Origin: Eumeta japonica
Taxonomy: Eukaryota > Arthropoda > Insecta > Lepidoptera > Psychidae
Length of the DNA: 64,000 nt
Reading direction: 5' to 3'
NCBI GenBank assembly: GCA_005406025.1
Contig: BGZK01000001.1
Location: 1,798,001-1,862,000 of the forward strand
The notes under the pieces are model-generated. The model saw only the letters and a program-made list of their open reading frames with translations. It made no database searches and had not been told where the DNA came from. Made by a program: the position numbers and the translations under genes. How positions within the stretch are numbered: position 1 is the first letter of the stretch; each line of letters starts with the position of its first letter. Shown here piece by piece: positions 49,297 to 60,044 of this stretch.

Positions 49297-52200
49297 TCAC
49301 CTTGGCGATTTTGCAGCCCGATGATCCGACGACATCCGGTTATCCTGCTCCTGTGAGGATTGGGTTGGGACTACTGGTGTAGGGGAAGAAATGGTTGTTA
49401 GTATATCCTCTCGGAAGTCGGAACCTAACTGCGACATATCATGTTCGTGGAGTGTAGCTAAGGATGAGTCAGTAGGTGCATCTACGCTTAAATAAGATGT
49501 TTCGTCACGCCAACTGCATATACCACCCGGTAAATCCATTGAAATATAATTAGAATCGAATGGGGATCCCGCAGAAAATTCTCTCGTATGCTCCTCCGCA
49601 TCAGAAGAGTGCCCTGATCCACTGTCTGGATCTTTGTCTTTGTCATTTTCATCATTACTTTTTCTTTCTGTCATTTGCGTATGTTTTTCTGATGACTCCT
49701 TCTTTGCCAAATGAGTAAAGTAATGACATTCAGCGTCGTGGTAAAGGTGTTTTTCAGGCCAAAAAGAGTGATCTATTTGTAAGTTACTTGAGAGTACTGA
49801 TTCAAAAAGATTAATTGATGGTGATTCATCTAAAGGCATAACACCTTTAGATTTTTCGTAGCATGTTTTTACATCTGTGTTTTTTGACTTTTCTGAATAA
49901 TTGCTAGAGTTTTGCTCCGTATGATGCCATAAATTTTCTGCTTCATCAACCTCGGATTTATTCGTCCAAAAGCGATCGTTCTGTAAATTTTCGGGTAAAG
50001 GAAAGTTTTCAGTATATAAATATTCCTGAACAGACAAATCATTACTATTGTAAGGTTTGCTTACAATTTCAGTAGATGGAGTGCATCTCTCTTCGTCCAA
50101 TATTGAAACCGGTTGAACAGTGTTTTTATCTATAACTAATGTCTCTTTATGCGAAATCTCGTCTACGCGTACGGTTTCAGAAATTTTTGTTTGTGTCGGA
50201 GATAAGGTCTTATCAATAAGATTGTTAGAAGTTTTATTAGCAATATCAAGTTTATTTACAATCTCAACAACATCAACTGAACATTCTTTATCTTGAGCAT
50301 GTTCAGTTTTCTTGTCTTCTTTAGGTATAATATTGCATTTATTTTCATCTTTATTATCTACTTTCTTTTCGGTCCCGTCAGTGGACACTGTTACATCGAT
50401 GGATACTGTATTATCTACCATCTTTTGATCATTTGTGTGCTCGATAATACTACTGGTTTCATTTTCCGGTAACAACATTTCCTCAATTTCTCTTTGTAAG
50501 TCAGCAATATTATCCTCTAAAGAGACTTCTTCACATGCTAGTAAATGTTCATTAGATTTACTGAAAAAAATAGGTGAAATATCTTTGGTTTCAATATTTT
50601 CTGAACTTATCTTCACTACATCTTTCTCTACTAAATCTTGTTTTACTTCGAAAGGTTGTAATTCCGTGGTATTTTGATAAATAGCAGAAGGTTCTATACT
50701 TATTTCATCTGAGGACAGTTTCTTGTCTTCTTGTTTTCTCGTCTCTTCCTTAGAAATCATATGTTTCTGAGTAGGCAATATTTCTTTTAAACTTAGATTG
50801 TGTAATGATTCGAGTCTATCAATTTCATCTACTTCCGTCGGATCAACCTTCCAATATTGTGTCTCCGAATACATACGTTCTTTTATTGGTGTGTGAACAG
50901 ACTCTGGAGTGGACACAGAAGACTTAATGTATTTATCTTGAGTAAATGAAATAACATTTTCCTTTGTTTCTGTAATGTCTTCCGAATCATTTTTGTTTAT
51001 ATTTCTTTTCTTTTTCTTTTTTTTCTTATTCTTTTCCTTATTTTCAGATTGAGTAGGAATATTAAATCCTTCATCATTAACTTCTTCAACAACATACTTT
51101 TCAGAAACGTGAACAATGTTTTTATCATCTTCAGACCCTCCTGTTTCCTTTCTAATATCCACGACCTCGTCATTATTATTAATTGTCTTCAGTTCTTCAA
51201 ATCTATTCTGAGATTTTTCTCGGGGTTCTTGAGACGCATGTACTTGAGAAGGCGTTCTTCTATTACCGTCTCTTGATCTCGACCTCGACCGTCTACTTCT
51301 TTCAACTTTGATAAATCCTTCAGAATCAATATTTGGTTCGAATTTTGGTTGATGTTCCAATGCAGAACATTCAACTAAAATGGTAGGAGCTTTAACCTGA
51401 GAGTCTAGAGACGCTTTAGATAAACTTTCGCCTGTACTCGGTAATTTGTGCGAAACTGTCCCTACCAGCTTGGCCCATGACGTATGCTCATCACTAGAAT
51501 CTACGATCACTGGAGTAACCGTTCTGCTAACTTCAGTACTATTGTCAATACCTGTAGATTGTACTGTAGGCAAAGTTTCCTTCTCTAGTGGAGCGATATT
51601 TGTGTCGCCGGAGTTATCACATGAAAGACCTTCAACAAGAACTTCAGCATATGATTTTCCGTCATCTATTATATTGGCCCAGATATTACCAGTGCTAGGT
51701 TCATTTTGAGTAATTATTTCTTTTACTGCGTTTTCACTTTCAATATGTTTACTATCTAGCAATTGAACGCGGTTATCATTTTTATTTTTCTTTCTTTTGC
51801 GATTCCGTTTGGAGGACTTATGGTCCTCTTCTGCGTAATTACTAGGCTTAGCGGCATTTGATTCCGTTTTGAGTTCGAATTCGGGATCAAGACTTTCACT
51901 GCTTTCTGAGAGTTTTGGAACCGTTTTTGATGTATCAAAACCACGATTGACATCTTGTGAACTTATTGTTCGTCTATCAATAAACGTCAGAGTTGTAGTC
52001 TCAGACTGCGTACTCGTAGTCTTATCTTCTGGCATTGTTTTATAGGCAAATGTGGGCTTGAATTCTGGTGCATCAGCTGACAAATTTGAATAGAAAATAG
52101 TGCTGGAAGTAGATGGTTTGAACTCAGGTATAGAATCAAGTTCTGGAAGAAGTTCATGTAAACTGTGAATATGAGATTTTTCATACTGATTTTCAAAAAC

Positions 52201-55200
52201 TGGAATCTCTGTATTTTCATGTAAATTATTTTCTTCTGAGCTTAATTCAGGGTTTACCGTAGATTTTGATATGAGATCTATTGATTGCGGTTGACCGTCT
52301 TTATCAAAGTTTGAAAATTTTAAATGTTCCGAAGAAATAATGTCATTTCTTTTCCCTGGAGATTCTAATACACTTATTTCTGAATCTAATCTTTCATGAT
52401 GCAAAAACATATTAGTGAAATCATCAGGATTAACGTCAGAGGAATATATGAGCTGCCTAGTTTGTGCAGCATCTTCTGATACAGTATAACTATCAGTAAC
52501 GTTTATTTCTTGCTTTACTTCTTGAGACGCATGTGTAACCTCATTCTCATCTTTTTTCATTATTAGAATCCTGCATTGCGATGACAACAGGAGTACCGAT
52601 TTCCAAGTGAACAGAAGTACTGTGGTCAGTAGTGAGTTGTTCTGATAGCGATTTGATATCACTACTTTCAGAACTTAAATCTTGTTTAATATCCTCAGGA
52701 ACAACATGAAAACTTGTTTTTGACGTTAAGGACTCGGATTTACTATTAAAATCATCTCTTAGTAACGCTACATTTTGCGTGGTATCATCGACAAACTCAT
52801 CAATTTTCTCCACCCAAACAAACTCATCTTCAATAGATTCTTGAGAAGGCATATCGGTGGCTTTCATTTCGTTTTCACTTTCACAAGAAATTAACTGTTC
52901 ATCTTTAGGCAATTCAGTATTTTGATTTGAATGCTGAATATCAAATTCAAGATCTGACACTAATTCTTCTGAAACATTTGGCTTCAATGATTCTTGAACT
53001 TCATTTCTGATGTCTTGTTGAGTTTCAAGTTTCATGTTTTCATCTTGCATAATGATATCATCTAATTTTCCAAAAACTAATGGTACCAGTGATTCATTTA
53101 AATCGCTAATTTCAGAGGTACTATTAGAATTAAGTTTTTGAGAATTGTTTTCACATTCTAATGGAACATTTGCGTCTTGAATTACAGTGGAAGGTTGAAT
53201 ACTTTCCACAGAAAAAACGTACAAACTTTCTTCTTGTGGTTTGGTAACAATTAAAGATTCACTTTTGATATCAGTTACTTCCTCAGTTTCTTCTTTGTCG
53301 CTAACACGTGATTCAACGTCTGCTATATCTAAGTCAGTTTTTATTTTTGTTTCATATTCCATATCCGTTTCCGAAATTTGTGTATGGAAATCTGGAAACA
53401 GTTTGTCTCTATTAGCCACTTTCAATGTGGAGTCTGTTACATCTTTACTCAAATCTTGACTTTCAACATAAAGAGTACTAGGAAAGACAGTTTCAATAGA
53501 CAATGTGGATATATTTTGTGCTTGAGTGTCTATTTGCATTTCCGGTTTCTCATGTTGAACGCAGCAAGGTTCGTCAGAAATATCCCCGAAAACCATTGAC
53601 ACAAAAGATTCATCCAAATTATCGACTTTTGTAAGCAATTCTAAATTGTCTTCTGAATTATTTTCAACTTGCTGCATTGGGATTCCTAAGTCAGAGCATA
53701 GTTCTGTTTTAGTTTCTCGTAATAGATTTTGTTGAGGAATATTCGCAGTTGTTTCTTCGCTTGAAAGTATATGTGTTTGTTCTTCTCGAGCAGATAATAG
53801 AGATTTTTCAGCATTATTTTCTCTAGTTTCAGATGTTTCTTTTGATTCGACAATGCACTTAGGCACCACTGATATTTCAATTTCCAAAGGCGTATTTTCA
53901 CTTACTGCTTCTGTTTCGAGTTTTTGTTTTCCATAATTTCCTGGTTCTTCTATATTTTCAGTTTGAATGTCAAAATTCTTATCCACTAAACGTTTTTGTG
54001 GATCATGTAAAGAGGAAGTTGTATCATCATCAACGTTCAACGAATCAAGTATTTTTTGATTTGTTAATTTTTCTCCATCTTTATCTTTTGCATTTGTGTT
54101 AGTTTCAACCGTATCATAAGTTTCTACGGCAATTGGTTGATACTCTAATTTGTTATTTTCGGTTATATTATATTTTTCTGAATGGAATTGAAGTGGTTGC
54201 ATAGATGCTAAAAGTACTTCAGCATCCAAAAGTTCTTGAGGATTATACCGAGGTTGCTCAAATAACAAACTGTTAACAGCAGAGGTGTTTTCTGTGATTT
54301 CTTTCCTGTCGTCTTTACATACTATACCTTTTTCTTTTAATAATGATTTATCTTGGCCAAACTTCGTTAGATTTTCCTTAAGAACATTTTGTGCTACAAA
54401 ATTTGGTTTGAATGAATTATTGGCCGCTAAAAGTATTTCTGCATCAATTAACTCTTGATGATTGTATCTAGGTGCTTCGAATAACGCAATGCACATTTTG
54501 TCCGTTAATTTTCTTTCTTTATCTACTTGCTCATTAGCTTCCGGAAAAGGTTTCCCTTCTGTTGCTTCCACTGTTTTTTTCTGTTCTTTATCTATTGCTT
54601 TATTATTTTTCGGGAAAGATTTTTCTACTGCTTCTTTTATTATTTTCCTCTGTTCTTTTTCTACTGCTTCATTAGTTTCTGGAAAAGGTTTTCCTTCTGC
54701 TTCTTGTATTATCTTTCTCGGTTCTTTACTTACTGTTTCGTTAATTTCTGGGAAAGAGTTTGCTTCTGCTTCATGTATTATTTTTCCTTGTTCAATTTCA
54801 ATATTTTCCATACTACGATTTACAAAATTTGGTGTCAGCGAATTTATACGTGCTAAAAACGATTCAGCATTCGATAATTCTTGATAATTATAACGGGGTT
54901 GTTCGGATAAAATAGTACTGATTTCAGTGTTCTTTTTAAACGTACTGTCGGTTAGATCGTTTTGCAATATTTTTTTAGTTTCTTGCACTAATTCATTTTG
55001 TACAAGTTTTGTTATATCGGTGTCGTCTAAATTACGTTTATCAAGCGATTCAGGCTTAATAGTAGAAGCTAAAATCATTTCAGCATCGTTAAATTCTTGA
55101 TAATTCCAAGGGGATTGTTCAAATACGGCAGTATTTAATTCATTAATAGACATTTTGTCTTCGTTTACTGTTTCCTTAAGTTGGATATAAGATGTTTCAT

Positions 55201-58200
55201 TTAATTTTGGTGTACAACCACTTATTTCTGCGTTTGTTATAGTCGTTGCAGGTAAATCATTTGCTGTAACGCTATGCTGTGATTCAGCATTGGAAGACAA
55301 TAATTGCTCTGTACTGATTTCTTTTTGACTAATATATCGAAATTGTTCACATAATTCTGAACTCATTTTGTTCTCTGGAATATTTTCCACGATACCTATA
55401 TCCGGAAGCATCGTAGAAGGTATTTCCTGTGATTTTTGTATTAAACTGCTTTTGTCAGATTTTGTATTATCCACAGCAAATACATCAGGTTTTATGCGAC
55501 TTTGTTCTAAGTTGGAATTGGAGGGTATAAGTTTATCAGCATGTTTTAAATTTTGGTTATCGCTCTGTATTTGTTCACATGACGTAATATTATTTAAGGA
55601 GTTTTCTGTAATTAACGTTCCGGTGAGTTCTGTCGAAGATGTTTCGTCCACTTTTTGCCTTACATTGTCTTGTTTAGGTTTTATTACATCTGTCGTAGTA
55701 ATTTCAATATTTATAGAACTTATTTTTGGTTTGGAAATATAAGCTAAACGTTTTTCAGCATCAACTAATTCGTGATAATTATAAAGAGGTTGATCTGATA
55801 ATGTTTTATTAATATCGGAAACAATTTTTTTACTATTAATTTCTTGTACCAAATCATTTTTTTGAGTAGCGATTGTATTCTGCTCGAAAATACAATCTAT
55901 TGGACGATTTGGTATCAATGTAGAATCAAATATAGTTTCAGTATTTGTACACTGTTGATCGTTACTTCGATGTTGTGCAAATAATGTAGTATCATCTTGA
56001 CTACTCTGAACATAATTTGGAGTATTCACCAATTCGTGTGTGAAATCTTTGCTCACATCTGTTATTTGCGTATCAAATTCTAAGTCATCAAATTCATTTT
56101 TCTTTTTTGAAAGCATATATAAATCGTATTCTAATTGATTTTGATCAAGTTCTAAGGAGTATATTTTTACTTCATCAATAATTTCTTGGTTCGGCAAAGT
56201 TTTAATTTCTTTTAAAGGTAATTGTATAACATCGTTCTTAATATCCAGTTTTTGGCGGTCTTTCACAGAACCAAATATTACTGGCTCTAGTATTTCATCG
56301 TTTTCTGTTGAATCCATAAATCTCGGAATTTCCTCTACGAAGTCAATTTTCTCTCCGACACCACTTGAAATTGTTGATTGAAGAATAGTAGCGTCAATTT
56401 TTGTGATAGTGTCCTGTCCCTGACAAGTATTATCCATTTTTTCTCTACATATATCAGTTGGAACAGAATCTCCAAAAACACTTATTTCTGTAGGAGAAAA
56501 CTCTTCTTCTACATGCATTTCCAAAATTGCACTTTCTTTACTATCTTCTTTAGAAGTTATTGAATTTTCAGTATTCTCATCTTGTATGAAAGTTTCATTT
56601 ACACTTTTATTATTAGAGATTTTAACTTTCCTAATCGGTGGTAATTTTTTTTCTTCGTGCGTAATTAAATATATCGTGTGCGTTTTAATATCTTCCATCG
56701 CTGGCTTGTAAACAGTTACCTCTTCAAAAACATTAAAGATGGGTTGTTCTAAAGTTTCCTTGGTAGCTAATTTAGTTTCATTATTATTTTGTTCGTTTTT
56801 GATAAAGTCTTGAGAAATATCACTTACAGTTTTTTCATCTATTTCTACAATTGCATTACCTGCCCGATCTTTGTCCACATATTCTATAGACTGAATAATA
56901 TTTTTATCTTGTAATTTATCTCCTTCAAGTACTTCAGTTGCTTCTAGGGTTTCCAAATTTAATATTTCCGGGTCTGCTTTCGTTTGAGATTTCATATTAT
57001 TTATATCATCTACGTTTTCTTTAAATGTTTTAGGAACTTCCGGTGCAACCTTAGAAAATTTCGTATTTTCATCCTGATGCATAGCAGTAGTTATATTTGT
57101 TTCCATAGAACTCTGACTTTCTAACGGTTGATATTTTATCAAATTTGCTGCGTTGAAGTCTGTAGACATTATTGTTTTTTCGTCTTCTACATTTGTGTCT
57201 TGTGCTGTAGAATTATTGTCAATAATAACCTGTGGTGTTTCAACACGACTTTGTATCTGTTCAAGAATCAACGTCTCACTCGCAATATTTACGTTTTCAC
57301 TTAACCTTTCTAAAGTTACATCAATAGAATCTTTTCCTGTTAGTTCCTCTTCTGCAATCAAAACATTCCAATCCATATTCATGAGATCTTTGTTAAAGTC
57401 TTTTTGCATATTGCAACTGCTTATTTCTTCTTCAGTTTTTTTTAATAAATCCTCTGACAAAATTTTTTCTTGGTTAGAATTTTCTGTTAATTCATGAGAT
57501 TCTTTAATTGTTTGCGTATTAATACTCTCTATATAATTCGATTCGGGTTCTGTTGATATATTAGAAACTTCTCTATTTTTCAATAGTTCACTTGTTTCAC
57601 TTGCCAAATGTCTTTTTTTCTTTGATTTGTGTTTCTTTTTATTTATTTTATTTTCTTCAATATCTTTATTTTCTCTGTTGTCGTTTATATCAGAAACTTT
57701 AATATTAGTATCTTTTATTTCTATAGCCAATGTTTGTGGCAATATAATAGATTCTTCAGCATCTTTTTGAGGTATATTACACTCACTCGCACTTAATATT
57801 TTATTTGAAATTTCCGCTATATGTTTTTGTTTTCTTTTGTGTTTTTCGGTAGCCTCAATTTCTTTTAAGGCTTTATCTATTTCGTCTTCCTCTAATTTCT
57901 GTTTTTTTGTTTTACCCTTCTTTTTAATAACTTTTGGTTGCTCTTTCTTTTTGCTATCAACTTCATCTTCTTTACATATTGTTGAAGATCTTATCACAGT
58001 ATTGGTGTTATTAGGAGGTTCTGAACTTTCACTTTTTTTATAGTGAACTTTGGTTTCTATTTGTTTTACAGGTTCAACTCTTACTTCCACTTGGGTCGTT
58101 TCTACATCCCAATTAAAGTCCTGAACTTCTATAGGCCTTTTGGGAAGTTTTTTCTTTTTATAAGTTTGAGTATCAATAGCGGTATTCTTTTCTTTTTCGA

Positions 58201-59245
58201 TAGTTTTACGCATCTTTGCTCCACTATGTACCTCACTATGCACTGGTTTGTATGTCTCTATTATCTTAGTTGGCTTCGATTCTTTTTCGGAAAGCTTATT
58301 TCTTTTGGTTGTATCAAGAAAAGCATCTGTTTTATGAGTGAATGTCGTAGGCATTTCATCAGAACTTACTTTTTGTTTAGGTATTTCTTCTTGTAATATG
58401 CTACATCCGACATTACGTTTTCTTAATCCTAATGCTAATATCTCTGCATAAGATAAATCCTGAGTCCGGGTTCGAGACGTAGAGTCAGAACTAAGATCCC
58501 TTTCACGATATTCTGGTTTGCTGTCCTGACATGGTTTGTTTCGCAAAATTTGTGATTGTTCTATATAAGTGGTTTGTTCGTCTTCTGGCCGAATATCAGT
58601 TTGAAAATAAGTTTCAATATCACGGCTAATAGGCATTTCGATTTCACTCGCGATTTCATAGGAAGTTAAATCACAAGTTTCATATAGGACACTTTGTTCA
58701 TATGTGTGAGAGTCTGTGCTTTGTTCATACAGTGGCACTTGGACACCAGACACAGAAACACTATAATCATCACTTTTAGACACAGGATCGATAATATCCT
58801 CAATAGGGCTTCCAGATCTAGCAACGCTCATATATTGTGGTTGTCTTTGCACACTAGACTGTCTCGATCCTATGGAACTAGATCTAGAATTATGGCCTTT
58901 CACTATTTCAGCGTATGTTGTTCCTCCTAGAGTCCATACAGGGCTTGGAGCTCTATGTGTTTTATTCGGCACACTCAAAGTAGACATTTCCTTGACTCGA
59001 AGTTCAGGGCCACTCTTGGGAGATGATGGCCTTTTTCGAACTCTACGTTCTGGAGATCGAGGCCTACGATTGAGGCGCGCTCGATCCGCAGTTGACACCA
59101 TCATAGATAGTGCTACGATCGACTCGTCAGTAGGGTCGGCAGGTGGTGGCCGCTCCGGCGGGGCCATCACGAAGTAGGGGTCGAGCTCGTAGATAGCACG
59201 AGTCAGCTCCTCGATACGTCGGGCGGCATCACTCGGGGGCGACTC
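49297..59245 (-). CDS. Msp300: Msp300 giant low-complexity exon, probably terminal (KASH-less isoform)
   Basis: A 9,949-base exon starts after acceptor GCGTATCAG in phase 0 (ESPPSDAARRIEELTR) and ends AAKSPR-TGA. The frame breaks once, at a run of six A (plus strand T 52552-52557). Removing one A joins both halves into 3,315 codons plus stop. The product is mostly disordered and rich in K, E, S, T and N. It carries five PRYNYQELxDAE repeats (54.2-55.8 kb), a 23-residue tandem repeat (54.5-54.8 kb), LxESxVxxVFG repeats, several lysine clusters and SYAEIL-like motifs. If it were spliced from its best donor CCAAG|GTGATT (phase 2) into the next exon, a TAG would follow within eight codons. A good AATAAA lies about 390 bases past the TGA. 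I therefore call it a terminal exon. Its function is not recognisable beyond Msp300 isoform identity. Confidence 0.8.
54205..55790 (-). repeat. Msp300: Five copies of a PRYNYQELxDAExxLA repeat
   Basis: Copies lie near 55770, 55095, 54875, 54450 and 54230, for example QPRYNYQELSNAESFLA and APRYNHQELIDAEILLA. Spacings are about 215, 430, 215 and 675 bases, close to multiples of 215. Confidence 0.8.
54515..54785 (-). repeat. Msp300: 69-base tandem repeat in coding sequence
   Basis: Four consecutive 23-residue units such as IIQEAEGKPFPETNEAVEKE and IIKEAVEKSFPKNNKAIDKE, each starting with I/T-I/V and containing SFPE/PFPE. The register is kept, so the array expands in whole 69-base units. Confidence 0.8.
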
Positions 59246-59472
59246 CTGATACGCAAGTATGGACATTGATATTTACTATAGTGTAAGATTATATACTTAT
59301 ATACAAAGCTTTTTTTATCAAATTTGTGTATAGATTATGACGATGAAAGCCGAGGAATATGAAAAAAAAACAACGGTGGCTGCGATTTGTCGAGTATATA
59401 TTTAAATAATTAAAATAGGAATAATAATATCTAATTGTTCGACTTAAGCTAAATGAACGTTTCGTTAAGCTA

Positions 59473-59586
59473 CTAAGTGTCCTTCAGCGGATCTGCGTCT
59501 GGACTACCGCGCTGCACGATAAGTTTGATTCGTTCATTTCTCGCTTGGATCTTGCTTTGAAGGGATTTAACTCTCTCTCGACATTC
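59473..59586 (-). CDS. Msp300: Msp300 alternative short terminal exon (37 codons plus stop)
   Basis: Read on the gene strand, a good acceptor (GATATCCTCTGTCAG) is followed by a phase-0 open frame beginning ECRERVKSLQSKIQ and ending PDADPLKDT-stop. The first 25 residues look like charged coiled-coil. The phase fits the donor at 60045. No donor that keeps a usable phase was found inside it, so I read it as an alternative last exon giving a truncated, KASH-less product. No canonical AATAAA follows; only weak variants such as AATATA are seen. The splice fit and protein-like composition are direct; use in vivo is inferred. Confidence 0.55.
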   Translation of the reverse strand, partial: ECRERVKSLQSKIQARNERIKLIVQRGSPDADPLKDT

Positions 59587-60044
59587 CTGACAGAGGATAT
59601 CAGTTGACAAGTTAGTAGCGTGAAGGTGATAGGTGGAAATAACAGAAGAAAAAAAATAAGATGAATGCGTAGCTAGTGATAATGTACATATAGCCTAATA
59701 CCGTCAACTACAACAAGTATCAAAACAAAGACGGTATCCGGCTCGTGTATAGCTAAGCTGTGCCCACCACCCGGTTTATACCCAGTCAGCCCGCCACCGA
59801 GAGAAGGCGTCCAACTGAGAGCCTCCCGAGAGCGCGATAAACAAAACTAGAATATTCGCTAGCCACCTACATTTGACGATACGGTTGACAGTGTCAGTGC
59901 AAGTGTGAAGTCGCTGTAAATCATCGATGGAATCACGTAAATACAAGATAATCGTTATTTAATATTTACTTATGGAACAAAAATTATCCTGCTTTACGAA
60001 ATTGACTCCACCGATGCAAATAGAAAGATATAACACACCCTTAC
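59587..60044 (-). other. Intron after the rod exon, with GC-richer part
   Basis: 59.7-59.95 kb is GC-richer than its surroundings and includes the TATA-like box at 59780-59775. Confidence 0.45.
59775..59780 (-). promoter_or_regulatory. TATA-like box, candidate internal promoter
   Basis: On the gene strand the sequence reads GGGTATAAACCGGG, inside a GC-richer stretch (about 59.7-59.95 kb) of the intron before the 10-kb exon. A start about 30 bases downstream could make a transcript that reads into the 10-kb exon, where ATG 59266-59264 is in frame. The motif is seen; promoter activity is inference. Confidence 0.3.

Noticed and set aside
47926..49301. Splicing of the 10-kb exon through AAG|GTGATT into the 48036 exon
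   Set aside because: Phase 2 into this exon gives a TAG within eight codons, so the join is non-productive.
15694..52557. Programmed ribosomal frameshifting at A6 runs
   Set aside because: Two of the sites would need a +1 shift at A6 and another a -1 shift at A4, with no shared signal; single-base sequence errors explain all four more simply.
57390..58120. W-acidic kinesin light chain motifs (FNWDVE, MDWNVL)
   Set aside because: They lack the L/M-E/D-W-D/E consensus, with Asn in place of one of the acidic positions.
50435..59177. Plus-strand and frame-shifted ORFs in the 10-kb exon
   Set aside because: Same shadow effect; none has protein-like composition independent of the main frame.
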